Source of the DNA: Plantactinospora mayteni
GTDB taxonomy: Bacteria; Actinomycetota; Actinomycetes; Mycobacteriales; Micromonosporaceae
Reading direction: 5' to 3'
NCBI RefSeq assembly: GCF_016862935.1
Contig: NZ_BONX01000038.1
Span: 62,001-126,000, forward strand
Length of the DNA stretch: 64,000 bases
The notes below the pieces were generated by a model. The model was given only the letters and a program-made list of their open reading frames with translations, searched no databases and was not told the DNA's origin. The translations under genes and the position numbers were made by a program. Below are positions 7,848 through 17,026 of this stretch, in pieces. Every line of letters begins with the position of its first letter. Position 1 is the first letter of the stretch.

Positions 7848-9116
7848 TCAGGACAACCCGGGCCGTGGCCCGGTCGGGACGGCTCGCCGACCGCCCGGCA
7901 GGCCGAGCACCGCCAGCGAGTAGCCGACCATGCCGATCGACGACCCGACGAGATAGCCGGTCGCGCCCCACCGGATGGTCATCAACGGCGCCGCGAGCAC
8001 GGTGAGGCCGAGCATGACGTACCGGGCGCGCAGCAGGACGTCGAACTCACCCCGGACGAACCTGCTCAACGAGCAGCCGTAGGAGAAGCCGAGCGCCGCC
8101 TTCTCCGCACCTGCGGCGACCAGCGCGGCACCGACCGGGATGAAGGCCAGCGCGGGTACGAGCCGGCTGCCCAGGACCACCGCCAGACCGAGCAGCACCG
8201 CACCGGCGGCCATCAGGCCCAGCGACAGCAACCCGTCGCGCAGATCCTGCCAGACCGTACTGGTGCCGTCGTTACGCCGCCGGTAGATCAGCACCCGCCG
8301 GAAGGTTATCGAGACGAACGCCAGCGGGGCGAGCACCTGTTGCAGTACCCGGATGACCCCGAGCGTGGCGGCGGTGCTGACGAACGCGGTGACCTGCATG
8401 GCGAGTACGGGTGTCACGCCGACGACGAAGGCGTCCAGCGAAGCGGCTCCCATGCTCGCCCGGCGGGACCGGAGCCACCGGAGCAGGCCGCGCAGGGCCG
8501 GGCGGCGATCGGGTCGAGCGGCGGCGACGAGGAAGAAGACGGCGTTCACCGCCGCCCAGGAGAGGCAGATGCCGAGCGGCGAGCCCAGTGCCGCGAAGCA
8601 CAGCATCGACGCCGTCTGGACGACCAGCCAGAGTGCCGACTCCAGGAACGCCGACCGGGCCGTGCCGGCGGCCACCGCCGCGGACCGGCCGATGTCGAGC
8701 GCGATCACGAACGGGATCCCGGCCGCGTAGCCGAGGGCCAACTCGATCGGTGCGTCGGGCACGGCGAGGCTGGACAGCAGGGCGACGACGGCGCCGAGCA
8801 GGCCGCCGCCCAGCGCGGCGGCCACCGACCACCGGCAGGTCGCCCGATCGGCCGGCCGGCCCTCGTGGGCGGTGGCCAGCAGCGTCGCTTCGGCGAGGGT
8901 ACGTTGCAGGACGCCGCAGGTGAGCTGGAAGACCAGCATCGCCGGTGCGACGGCGCCGACCGCGGCCAGTCCGCCCGCGTACCCGAGGGAGAGGCTGAAG
9001 ACCAGGCTGGTGGCCATCAGCGCGAGCTGGCCCAGGGTCAGGGCAAGCGTCGACCAGGATCGCCCGCCGGACCGCGCGGCTTCGCCGGTCGTCGTCGACG
9101 TCTCCGTCTCCGTCAC
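7848..9116 (-). CDS. Polytopic membrane protein, polysaccharide flippase-like
   Basis: 422 residues, almost wholly hydrophobic, with about 10-12 predicted membrane helices and no large loops. The pattern of paired Gly/Ala/Leu-rich helices split by short basic loops resembles Wzx/MATE-type (MOP superfamily) exporters, but no signature motif makes this certain. The GTG start overlaps the stop of the preceding glycosyltransferase gene by 4 bases (GTGA). That implies translational coupling and a role in the same glycan pathway, probably moving the lipid-linked unit across the membrane. Confidence 0.75.
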   Translation of the reverse strand: MTETETSTTTGEAARSGGRSWSTLALTLGQLALMATSLVFSLSLGYAGGLAAVGAVAPAMLVFQLTCGVLQRTLAEATLLATAHEGRPADRATCRWSVAAALGGGLLGAVVALLSSLAVPDAPIELALGYAAGIPFVIALDIGRSAAVAAGTARSAFLESALWLVVQTASMLCFAALGSPLGICLSWAAVNAVFFLVAAARPDRRPALRGLLRWLRSRRASMGAASLDAFVVGVTPVLAMQVTAFVSTAATLGVIRVLQQVLAPLAFVSITFRRVLIYRRRNDGTSTVWQDLRDGLLSLGLMAAGAVLLGLAVVLGSRLVPALAFIPVGAALVAAGAEKAALGFSYGCSLSRFVRGEFDVLLRARYVMLGLTVLAAPLMTIRWGATGYLVGSSIGMVGYSLAVLGLPGGRRAVPTGPRPGLS

Positions 9117-10372
9117 GCCGGTTGCTCCTCCCGGTTGCCGGGCCAGCCCTCCAGCGCCCGCGCGACGGCGGTCAGCACTCCCTGCTCCAGGGGCATCGCC
9201 GCACCCGGGGCCGGTGCGGTGGTGGCGTCAGTCCGGCCGTCGAGGAGTTCGCCGAGGGCACGGGCGGCGGCCTCCGGGTCCGCGAAGTCGGTGAAGGCGA
9301 ACCGTCCACCCGAGACGGCGGCGGCCTCGGGCAGGCCACCCACCCGCGACACGAGCATGGGCCGGCCCCGGCTGCCCACCTCCACCGCCACCCGGCCGAA
9401 GGGTTCCATCCAGGTCGACGGGATCAGCGCCGCGTCGATCCGGGCACAGAACGCCTCGACGTCCAGTTGCCCCGCGAAGTCCACGTCGACCTGCTGCGCG
9501 GCGGCGAGGGCTGCCAGCTCCCGCAGGTAGTCCGGCTGGCCATCGCCCGCGACCAGCAGGGTGACCGCCGCACCCGTGTTCCGCCGGTACGCGGCGGCGG
9601 TGCGGATCGCCGCCTCGACGCCCTTCACCGGGGCGACCCGGCCCAGATAGCCGAGGACCAGGCGCATCGGATCGGGGCGGTACGTAGCCGACGCGCCCCC
9701 CGGCGCGCCGACCAGCGGATAGGCCACCAGACTGGTCTCCCGGCTGGTCAGTCCGGCCCGCTCCAACTCGTCCCGGACGAAACCGGAGACGCAGACCGCG
9801 ACCGCCGTGGGTGGCGTCGCCCGGCGCATGACCCCGGTCTTGACCCGACAGCCGGCGCAGATCTCGGCGCAGTTCTCGGTACCCCGACGGCGGGACCGCC
9901 GCCAGCAGGTGTCGCTCAGGTCGTGGTACGACCGCACCAGCCGGACGCCGCTCGCCCGAGCCCAGCGCAGCAGCCACGGGCCGGTACGGGAGACGTTGGT
10001 CGCCACGACCACGTCGGGCCGGTACGCCCGCAGCGCGCGGATCTGCCGGGACGCGACCGCCGGCAGCAGCCACGCGGTCAGCAGCTCCAGTCCACGTCGG
10101 AGCGCCGAGTCGGCGTGCACCCGCCGGGCGTACGGCCGGCGCACGGCGTGCACGGTGAGCGGCCCGTCGGAGTACACCTCGTCTGCCGGCGCCGGTACGA
10201 AGACCGCGACCTCGGCGGTTCGGGCGAGTTCGAGCGCAGCGGACCGGGCCGACCGCTCCGCCCCGCCCACCAGGTTCGGCCACCACCAGTCGGCGAGCAC
10301 GGCGATCCTGGGGCGGTTCAGCTCGGCACCTGTCATCCCGATCCCGGCGCCTGTCGTCCCGGCGCCTGTCAT
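9113..10372 (-). CDS. Glycosyltransferase, GT4 family
   Basis: 419 residues with the GT-B layout. The N-terminal domain starts RIAVLADWWWPNLVGGAERS, and the acceptor side carries a Cys cluster (CAEICAGCRVKTG) often seen in this subgroup. The C-terminal nucleotide-sugar domain begins LVLGYLGRVAPVKGVE, with the donor-site motif PFGRVAVEVGSRGRPMLVSRVGGLPE. The ATG at 10372 was chosen because it forms an ATGA overlap with the upstream polymerase-like gene; a second in-frame ATG lies at 10336. The segment between them is a short duplicated Gly/Thr-rich sequence. It likely adds a hexose to the lipid-linked repeat unit; acceptor and donor are unknown. Confidence 0.9.
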   Translation of the reverse strand: MTGAGTTGAGIGMTGAELNRPRIAVLADWWWPNLVGGAERSARSAALELARTAEVAVFVPAPADEVYSDGPLTVHAVRRPYARRVHADSALRRGLELLTAWLLPAVASRQIRALRAYRPDVVVATNVSRTGPWLLRWARASGVRLVRSYHDLSDTCWRRSRRRGTENCAEICAGCRVKTGVMRRATPPTAVAVCVSGFVRDELERAGLTSRETSLVAYPLVGAPGGASATYRPDPMRLVLGYLGRVAPVKGVEAAIRTAAAYRRNTGAAVTLLVAGDGQPDYLRELAALAAAQQVDVDFAGQLDVEAFCARIDAALIPSTWMEPFGRVAVEVGSRGRPMLVSRVGGLPEAAAVSGGRFAFTDFADPEAAARALGELLDGRTDATTAPAPGAAMPLEQGVLTAVARALEGWPGNREEQPA

Positions 10373-11883
10373 CTCGGCACCTGGACCGGATCGCTCGACT
10401 CCCGATCGCTCGACTCCGTATCGCTCGACTCCGTCGCCGCCGGGCCGACCTCCTCCGGCCGGGTTAGACCCCAGACCCGACCGCGCCAGCCGAAGACCCC
10501 GACCAGCAGCACCACGAACGCGGCGCCGACGAACGGGATCTGGGCGCCGAGCGGCCCCCGCAACAGCCCGATCTGGCAGGCGGCGAAGATGACGGCCAGC
10601 GCGACCGGCAGGTTCGCCGGCGAGGTGTTCAGCGCCCGGTCGAGTCGCCGGGCCAGTTTGCCGTAGCAGAAGAACAGCACCACCACGCCGACGAAACTGA
10701 ACTCGACGAAGACCTCGGCCCAGAACGGCAGGGCCAGGTTCTGGAACTCGTAACCCCGGCTGTCCGCGACGACGTTTCCGGCCGGGATCGCCTTGCCCTC
10801 CCACAGCGACCTCGGTACCCAGAAGAAGAGCGCCGAGATCAGGTGGTGCCCCCAGGTGTGGCCCTGGCTGTCGACGTAGAAGGCGGCGTTGACGGTCTGC
10901 TGGAACCCGTCGAAGTCCCAGGTGTAGTAGGCGTCCAGGCCCAGCCGCAGGTTTCCGCGCGATCGGTCGTTGCGGAACAGGTTGGCCAGCGGATAGAGCA
11001 CCGCGAGCCCGAGCAGCATCCCGACCGAGAAGAGGGTACGCCAGCGTTGCCGCCGGAGCCTGACCAGCGCCAGTCCGGCGGCCAGCATCACGCTGAACGA
11101 CGAGAACCGGTTCGCGGTCAGCGGATTGTTGTAGACGAGGTTCAGGGCCACCGCGACGGCCGTGGCGGCGGCCAGGACCAGCCGTGCTCCCGCGTCGGCA
11201 TAGGCGCGGTTGCGCCAGCAGAGCAGGCAGAGGATCAACGCGACCACGCTGATCGCGGCCGGCAGCGTGCTGAGCAGCCCGAGGAGCGCGAGATCCTGGC
11301 CGCCCCGCAGACCGGCCTGCTCGATGGCGCGTTGCAGCTCGTCGCGGCTGGTGAACCGGACCGCCAGCCCACCGGTGCGGGGCAGGCAGACCACCGCCAT
11401 CACCAGGGCCAGCCCGGTCAGCACGATCGCCTTCTCCACGGTGACCTGGAGCCGGCCGGACGACAGTTTCCGGGGCGCGGGCAGCCGGCGGGCGTAGCCG
11501 GCCCAGTATGCGGTGACGGCCAGGATGAGGATCACCTGGGCGGTCACGTAGTGCTGGTAGAGCGGCAGGTCGGGCCAGGGGAGACGGCGGTCCCGGATCT
11601 GTAGCAGCGGCGCGAAGCCGACCCACACCCCGACGAACGCCCAGAACGTCACCGCGACGGGTGCGAACGACTCGGCGACGGTGGCGTGGTAGAGCGCGGC
11701 CAGGCAGATCGCCACCACGACCAGTCCGAGAACCCCGGCCACGGTGGGTCGGGGGAGCACGGTGGTGACCCCGAGGACTACGACGAGTATGGTGCCGACC
11801 GCCGACGCGACGACCGGGCCGGTACGCCAGCGGGTGACGATCGCGGCCATTCCGGAACCGGTGCCCCGGTCAGTGCGCCGCAT
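10369..11883 (-). CDS. Membrane protein, oligosaccharide repeat-unit polymerase-like
   Basis: 504 residues from the ATG at 11883; an in-frame ATG at 11850 would give 493. About 10-12 transmembrane helices are visible. A long central loop with conserved-looking charged and aromatic residues (TSRDELQRAIEQAGLRGGQD and LGLDAYYTWDFDGFQQ) is what Wzy/O-antigen-polymerase-type enzymes show. The C-terminal tail is Ser/Glu/Asp-rich and repetitive (TESSDTESSDRESSD), encoded by a 12-bp repeat. Coupled by overlaps to glycosyltransferase genes on both sides. The role, polymerising lipid-linked repeat units outside the membrane, is inferred from topology and context. Confidence 0.78.
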   Translation of the reverse strand: MRRTDRGTGSGMAAIVTRWRTGPVVASAVGTILVVVLGVTTVLPRPTVAGVLGLVVVAICLAALYHATVAESFAPVAVTFWAFVGVWVGFAPLLQIRDRRLPWPDLPLYQHYVTAQVILILAVTAYWAGYARRLPAPRKLSSGRLQVTVEKAIVLTGLALVMAVVCLPRTGGLAVRFTSRDELQRAIEQAGLRGGQDLALLGLLSTLPAAISVVALILCLLCWRNRAYADAGARLVLAAATAVAVALNLVYNNPLTANRFSSFSVMLAAGLALVRLRRQRWRTLFSVGMLLGLAVLYPLANLFRNDRSRGNLRLGLDAYYTWDFDGFQQTVNAAFYVDSQGHTWGHHLISALFFWVPRSLWEGKAIPAGNVVADSRGYEFQNLALPFWAEVFVEFSFVGVVVLFFCYGKLARRLDRALNTSPANLPVALAVIFAACQIGLLRGPLGAQIPFVGAAFVVLLVGVFGWRGRVWGLTRPEEVGPAATESSDTESSDRESSDPVQVPR

Positions 11884-13144
11884 CGGTGACCCACGACGTG
11901 ACGTTGGCCGCGAACACGTCCGCCGAGAAGGCGGCGGCGCGGGCGGTGATCCGGGACGGGTCCAGTTCGTCGAGGCGGTGCAGCGCGTCGGCGTACCGGC
12001 GCGGGTCCGGCGAGTCGAGCAGGAAGCCGGTCTCCCCGTCGACCACGGTCTCCAGCAGGCCGCCGCGTCGGGCGCCGATGACCGGTGTGCCACAGGCCAT
12101 CGCCTCGACCGGGATGATGCCGAAGTCCTCGTGTACGGGGAAGAGCAGCGCCTTCGCGCCCCAGTACAGTTCGCGGAGCCGTTCCTGGGACGGGCGGTGC
12201 TCGAAGCTGACCGGCACCCGTACCCTGGCGGCGGCCCGCCGCAGCGACTCCTCCGCCGGCCCGGAGCCGGCGACGACCAGCGGCAGGCCGGCGGCGTCGG
12301 CAATCTCGATCATGAGATCGAAGTTCTTGTACGGGATCCAGCGCCCCACCCCGAGCAGGTAGTCGCGGTTCTGTCGGCGCTGCGGCGCGGGTGCGTCCAG
12401 GTAGTAGTCGACGTCGACCGGCGGATTGATCACCCGGGCGTCCCGGCGCCAGAACCGCTGGATACGCGACCGCACCTCGACCGAGTTCGCGGCGTAACTG
12501 TGCACGTGCCGACTGAGCCGCAGGTCGGTACGGCGCAACGCGGACCGGGGCAGCGCGAGGAGCCCGCCGGAACCGCGCCCGTCGAAGTCCGGACTCCACA
12601 GGTAGCGGGCCGGCGAGTGCACGTAGCTCAGGTAGCGGGTGTCCCGGTCCTGCCGGAGCTTGACGGTGTGTGCGAACGCGTGGCTCGACGAGATGACCAC
12701 GTCGAACCGTTCGCGGGTCAGGGTACGCCAGGTGACCGGCATGACCGGCAGGGCCAGTGCCTTGGCCCGGCGCAGTGGCGTACGGGCGAGCCAGGACTCC
12801 CGGAACTCCAGCCCACGCCGGGCGTCCCGGTCCCGCCAGAGGACGAACCCGGTGGCGTGCGGGAGTATGCCGTGTAGCGAGAGGAACACGTTCTCCGAGC
12901 CCCCCGTCGCGCCGAACCACTCGTGTACGAGTGCGACGGAGCGTCCTGCCAACGGTGTGGTCCGGGCCCCGGATGCCTCCGCAGATGACGCCGCGATCTC
13001 CGTTCCTCCCCTCGTGCCCCGGCACGGCCGCACAGCCGTCGGCCGGCCGCCCGGGTTGTCACCAGTGCCAGTCGCACCGGCGCCGGACCGTGCGGCGAGC
13101 CGCGCCAGATAGTAGTACAGGCATTCACTCCGGCACCGGTTCAC
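11870..13144 (-). CDS. Glycosyltransferase, GT4 family
   Basis: A GT-B enzyme. The catalytic sequence begins only around residue 68 (RSVALVHEWFGATGGSENVF). Further motifs are FDVVISSSHAFAHTVK, YVHSPARYLW, and in the donor domain LLGVGRWIPYKNFDLMIEIA and FPVHEDFGIIPVEAMACGTP with the usual Glu pair. It resembles mannosyl/rhamnosyl transferases of capsule and O-antigen clusters. The GTG at 13144 gives 424 residues, but the first 65 are low-complexity and unlike the family, so the true start may be an internal GTG/TTG nearer the domain. It is first in the four-gene leftward set ending at 7848, all joined by overlaps. Confidence 0.88.
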   Translation of the reverse strand: MNRCRSECLYYYLARLAARSGAGATGTGDNPGGRPTAVRPCRGTRGGTEIAASSAEASGARTTPLAGRSVALVHEWFGATGGSENVFLSLHGILPHATGFVLWRDRDARRGLEFRESWLARTPLRRAKALALPVMPVTWRTLTRERFDVVISSSHAFAHTVKLRQDRDTRYLSYVHSPARYLWSPDFDGRGSGGLLALPRSALRRTDLRLSRHVHSYAANSVEVRSRIQRFWRRDARVINPPVDVDYYLDAPAPQRRQNRDYLLGVGRWIPYKNFDLMIEIADAAGLPLVVAGSGPAEESLRRAAARVRVPVSFEHRPSQERLRELYWGAKALLFPVHEDFGIIPVEAMACGTPVIGARRGGLLETVVDGETGFLLDSPDPRRYADALHRLDELDPSRITARAAAFSADVFAANVTSWVTDAAH

Positions 13145-13192
13145 CGGCCCCGGTCCGGTTCGACTCCGTCGGTGCTCGCGAGCGTCGCGGTG

Positions 13193-14596
13193 CTACCCCG
13201 GCGTCACGACGGTGGCGGTCGTCGACGGGCCGGAACCCGACGGCCCGGAAGTCGACGCTTCCGCGTCCGGTGGTTCCGGCCCCGGCCCGGCATCCTCCGC
13301 CGGTCTGAATCGGACGGTCGGGAACCTGGACCGGACGAACCGCCGGACGCGGCCGGCGGCGACGACGAGCAGGACTCCCACGGCCGCCGAGAGCAGATAG
13401 CGAAGCCACTCCGCCGAGTTCTCGACCGCGTCCCCGTCGACCGCGAGCCGGTGCTGCGCCCGTTCCCGGTACGTCTGGGCGGAGCTGTGCGAGGGCGCCA
13501 GCCGGAGGAGGTCGTCGAATCGGCGGATGGCCGTGGAGAACTGTCCCGCGAAGTAGGCCCGGAGCCCGTCCCGGTAGGCCCGGTCGACCTCGCTCAACCG
13601 GTTGGCGACGCCGGCCTCGGCGAGCAGTTCGGCGACATCCGTGGCGGGGACGAGTTGCCGGCTGCGTCCGTCGACGGCCGACGGGTCGCTGTCCAGGATC
13701 GCGCGGAGCCGCCCGTCGGCGTCCAGCACCGGGCTGCCCTGGAAACTGGGCCCGAGGCCGTCGCCGGCCAGCCGCTCCGGCCCGCTCCGGTCGCCGACCT
13801 CGACCGGCCGGGCCCGCTGCCGGTATTCGCCGGCTCCGGTGTCGGGCTCGTCGGGGCCGTAGCCCAGGACCAGCACGTCGCTGCCCGGCGCTGGGCCGTC
13901 ACCGGCGCCGACCTCGATCGCAGACAGATCCGACCGGGACAGCTTGACCAGGGCCAGGTCGCCCTGCACCGCACCCGGATCCGGCCCCGCCACAGTGGCC
14001 TGGACCGCAGGCGTGGCGGTGACTCCCGGCTGGGCGACACCGAGTTGCCCCCAGAGCGCCGACGAGGGTTTCGTGCCGGGGCGGGGACCGGAGAAGGTGG
14101 CCGTACCGGCGATGCTCCGGACGAATCCGTCGAGCCCGTCGGCGGGCAGGCGTTCCGCCTCGGCCAGGGCCTGCGCCAGCGCGTACCCGGCGTCGGTCAG
14201 CAGTTCCCGCTCGTCGGGGCGTACGCAGCCGCTGGCGGTGACGGCGTGCCCGTCCGGGTTGACGATCACGCCACTGCACCGCCGGTGTACGGTCACCGGC
14301 TCCCGCCGGCTCTTGCCGCCCGGTTCGGTGTACCGGAGGTAGCCGGTGAACGTCGCCTCGAGATAGAACGTGCTCCGACCGGCCACCGCGGTCGCCGGCT
14401 CGTTCGGGGCGAGCCCCGGCGCCGCGGTCGCGGGCGGGCCGGCCAGGTTGACCGCAACACCCGCGAGTGCCGCCGCGAACAGTGCCGGGCCGGAGGTCCG
14501 GAGGATCCGCCGTGGGCTCGGCCAGGCATGCCGGCCGGCATCGGTGTCCCGGTGAGGCGAGGTCTTCTCTGCGCCGCGATGGACGTCTCTGCTCAC
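13193..14596 (-). CDS. Membrane-anchored trypsin-fold protein, catalytic His absent
   Basis: 467 residues. An N-terminal signal segment (about residues 32-58) is followed by a chymotrypsin-like domain. The block that normally reads VTAAHCV reads AVTASGCVRPDE, so the catalytic His is replaced by Gly. The Asp strand is kept (GDLALVKLSRSDL) and the Ser region is FQGSPVLDADG. After it come a TPR-like hairpin (GLRAYFAGQFSTAIRRFDDLL), a C-terminal membrane helix (WLRYLLSAAVGVLLVVAAGR), and a basic, then acidic Ser/Pro-rich cytoplasmic tail. It is probably a surface binding or scaffold protein, not an active protease. The sequence is consistent with outside-domain, inside-tail topology. A leftward neighbour of similar architecture lies 64 bases upstream. 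Confidence 0.8.
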   Translation of the reverse strand: MSRDVHRGAEKTSPHRDTDAGRHAWPSPRRILRTSGPALFAAALAGVAVNLAGPPATAAPGLAPNEPATAVAGRSTFYLEATFTGYLRYTEPGGKSRREPVTVHRRCSGVIVNPDGHAVTASGCVRPDERELLTDAGYALAQALAEAERLPADGLDGFVRSIAGTATFSGPRPGTKPSSALWGQLGVAQPGVTATPAVQATVAGPDPGAVQGDLALVKLSRSDLSAIEVGAGDGPAPGSDVLVLGYGPDEPDTGAGEYRQRARPVEVGDRSGPERLAGDGLGPSFQGSPVLDADGRLRAILDSDPSAVDGRSRQLVPATDVAELLAEAGVANRLSEVDRAYRDGLRAYFAGQFSTAIRRFDDLLRLAPSHSSAQTYRERAQHRLAVDGDAVENSAEWLRYLLSAAVGVLLVVAAGRVRRFVRSRFPTVRFRPAEDAGPGPEPPDAEASTSGPSGSGPSTTATVVTPG

Positions 14597-14659
14597 TGAC
14601 GACCCGGATCCGTTCTCGGCTTCGCAGGGGTGGCGATCTGGAGATCGTTGATTTTCAAG

Positions 14660-16147
14660 TCAGAAGATCAACGTGTCACGGAGGTAGTTCGCGACCCGGC
14701 GGATCTGGCCGGCGCCGTCCACCGGCGAGGTCATCCGGAGCACGACCTGCCGGTCGATGCTGGTGCCGGTGCGATAGTAGCCGATCAGGACCAGACCGTA
14801 GCGGCGGTCGGGATTGCCCTCGAGCTGGAACGACTCCGCGTAGAGGGCCGCCCCTCCGGCCCGGTTCCACTGCAGCCCCCAGGCTTCCTCGGCCCGGCGC
14901 ATTCTGAACCGCGTGTCCCCGTCGCACGGCGTGCAGGACCGGACGACCAACTCGCCGCCGATCTCGGGTCCCGAGCCCGGGGGTACGCCGCAGTTGTATT
15001 TCGCGTACCCCTCGGCCTGCCCGGCCGGGGTGCACTGCCAGGCCTGCGGAGCCTTGAGCGGGAAGTCGAGACCTTCGAGTTCGACGGTGTGGAAGGGGAA
15101 AGTCGGATCGAACTTCGGCCAGTCCGCCGGCCACCGTACTTCCTTTGGCGGCTCCTTGCCGGGTGCGACCGGCGGTGCGGTCGGGATCGCCACGGCCGAC
15201 GGGGTGGGACTGACCGATTGCGGGGCCGCGGTGGGCGGCGCGGCCGGGTCGTCGCCGCTGACCGCCAGGGCGATGATCGTCCCACCGCCGACCAAGACCA
15301 GCACGACCAGTGCCGCGATGCCGATCCAGAGCCGGTTGCGGCGTGGCTTCGGCTCGGAGGGCACGATGTGCCGCACCGGCGAGTAGAGCGGGTCGTATCC
15401 GGACGCGTTCGCCGACGGATCGCTCGGGTAGGGCTGCGCGGCCTGCGGCATCTCGGGCAGCGGCTGCGGCGGCCCGGAGATCGAGTCCGGCGGTACCGAG
15501 ATCTGGTACGGCGGCGCGGAGTTCTGGTAGGGCGGCGCGGAACTCTGGAACGGCGGCGCCGAGCTCTGGTCCGGTGGCGCGGAGGTCTGGTGTGGGGGCG
15601 CGGAACTCTGGAACGGCGGCGCCGAACTCTGGTGCGGCGGCGCGGAGGTCGGGGTCGCGTTCACCGGCGTCGGCTGTGGTGGCCCGGCCTGCCACGGGTT
15701 GGGCGGCGGCACGCCCGGGGCCAGTCGGGTCGTGGGGCTGGCCAGCTCGTCGTCGTCGGGCGCGGGAGAGCCGTTCGTCGTCGCGCCGGTCGCGGTCTTC
15801 ATGGTCGGCGACTCGCCGTCCCCGAGCCCCTCCTGGGCGGGCCGGCACTCCATGCCCAACGCCGCGAAGAGCCGTTCGCCGCCGCCGGCCTCGCTGGCGG
15901 CGTAGGCCACCCAGGGCGCGGCGGCGGCGAATTCCGCGTGTACGTAACGAGGGCCGCCCGAGCCGGGCTGCGCCAGCGCCTGCGCGGTGCCGACGAAGGC
16001 GTCCCGCCAGCGTTGGTCACCCGCGACGGCGGCGTCCAGCACGGCCACCGTGTACGAGTTGCCCTGCCCGTCGATGGCGGACCAGACGCTGCCGACCTGG
16101 CACAGGCTGACCGCCTCGATGAACTGGTACGGACCCACTGGCTGCAT
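14660..16147 (-). CDS. Membrane-anchored protein with degenerate kinase-like N-terminus and SAPP repeats
   Basis: 495 residues. The first 60 residues (VGPYQFIEAVSLCQVGSVWS, then a VAVLD strand) echo the N-lobe of a Ser/Thr kinase, but lack the Gly-rich loop pattern, the catalytic Lys in context and any C-lobe. That makes this an observation, not an assignment. Residues 168-223 are eight tandem 7-residue units of the type SAPPxQS. A basic stretch (KPRRNR), a membrane helix (about 273-296) and an outside domain with four Cys (CTPAGQ, YNCG, RSCTPCDGD) follow. Inside-repeat, single-span, outside-domain topology resembles the Hsp70-like protein at the left edge. No function is known. Confidence 0.75.
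   Translation of the reverse strand: MQPVGPYQFIEAVSLCQVGSVWSAIDGQGNSYTVAVLDAAVAGDQRWRDAFVGTAQALAQPGSGGPRYVHAEFAAAAPWVAYAASEAGGGERLFAALGMECRPAQEGLGDGESPTMKTATGATTNGSPAPDDDELASPTTRLAPGVPPPNPWQAGPPQPTPVNATPTSAPPHQSSAPPFQSSAPPHQTSAPPDQSSAPPFQSSAPPYQNSAPPYQISVPPDSISGPPQPLPEMPQAAQPYPSDPSANASGYDPLYSPVRHIVPSEPKPRRNRLWIGIAALVVLVLVGGGTIIALAVSGDDPAAPPTAAPQSVSPTPSAVAIPTAPPVAPGKEPPKEVRWPADWPKFDPTFPFHTVELEGLDFPLKAPQAWQCTPAGQAEGYAKYNCGVPPGSGPEIGGELVVRSCTPCDGDTRFRMRRAEEAWGLQWNRAGGAALYAESFQLEGNPDRRYGLVLIGYYRTGTSIDRQVVLRMTSPVDGAGQIRRVANYLRDTLIF
15479..15646. repeat. 21-bp minisatellite, about 8 copies, in coding sequence
   Basis: Eight tandem 21-base units encode the SAPPHQS/SAPPFQS/SAPPDQS/SAPPYQN series of the 495-residue membrane protein. 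Unit length is a multiple of three, so copy-number change would keep the frame and change the length of the Pro-rich linker before the membrane helix. Confidence 0.9.
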
Positions 16148-16336
16148 CCCAACCCACTTCCGCTTCGCTCTGTGCGGATCCTAGCGAGGCGAGACCAGCG
16201 CACCCGAGGCCCCTCCGGAGGCCCGGTGGCCGGGTAGTGCCCCCCGCAGTCGTCCGGTGATAGTACATGAGTACTGACTCAGGGTGTCCGGCGCGACAAG
16301 GGGCGAAGTGGACGGTGCCAGAGAAGGGTGGGCTGC

Positions 16337-16888
16337 TCAGTCCGGTTGCCGGTGGAGCCTGGCGAGCAGCAGCTCACCGGCTGGCCAGGGGCCGTACCCG
16401 CTCGCGGTCTCGACGTGCCCGGCGTCACCCGCGTCGAACAACTCCGCCCCCCAGTCCTCGGCGTACTGCCGGAACTGTGCGAACGTCGTGTACGGGTCGG
16501 TACGGCTGGCCACCAGGATCGACCGGAACGGCAGCCGGGCACGCGGCACCGGGCCGTAGACGCTGTCGTCCGGTGGACGGTTCGGGTCGGGTTCCCAGGT
16601 CGGGTCGAGGTAGGGCGGGGTGACGAGCAGGGCCGCCCGGACCGGTCCGGTGTGCCGGGCGGCCCAGGCCGCGACGGTGAGGCAGCCGGCGCTGTGTGCC
16701 ACCAGCACCGCCGGGTCCGGCGCGTCGCCGACCGCCTCGTGCAGTGCGGCGACGCGCTCCGCCAGGGTGAACGGCGGACCGGGTGGGTAGGGCGCCCACC
16801 GGTAGTCGGGATGTGCGTCGGCCCAGCGTCGCAACCAGTGCTCCGGCTTGGGGCGACCACGTCCGGGCACGAGCAGGATCCGAGTCAC
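16337..16888 (-). CDS. RBBP9/YdeN-type serine hydrolase
   Basis: 183 residues from a GTG at 16888. A small alpha/beta hydrolase of the RBBP9/YdeN family. It starts RILLVPGRGRPKPEHW, with the nucleophile elbow AHSAGCLTVA (Ser), the acid in VASRTDPYTTF (Asp) and the His in DAGHVETASGYGPWP. All three catalytic residues are therefore present, at positions normal for the family (usual length about 180-190). Substrate unknown. Leftward, standing alone, with 189 bases to the next gene on the same strand. Confidence 0.9.
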   Translation of the reverse strand: MTRILLVPGRGRPKPEHWLRRWADAHPDYRWAPYPPGPPFTLAERVAALHEAVGDAPDPAVLVAHSAGCLTVAAWAARHTGPVRAALLVTPPYLDPTWEPDPNRPPDDSVYGPVPRARLPFRSILVASRTDPYTTFAQFRQYAEDWGAELFDAGDAGHVETASGYGPWPAGELLLARLHRQPD

Positions 16889-17026
16889 CGGCCCAGGTTA
16901 GTCGCGGGCCCGCTGGTCCGTGGCACACCCCGAGGCGCGACGGCCCGCGCACGTCGGTCCGTCGCGTTCGCCCGGACGATCCGGCGGTGGCGTCGTCGAC
17001 CCCGGCCACCACCAGCCCGTAGGGCG

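Noticed and set aside
7764-9530. 588-codon plus-strand open frame opposite the flippase-like gene
   Set aside because: The minus strand encodes a typical polytopic membrane protein with coupled starts. The plus reading is Gln/Arg/Gly-rich shadow.
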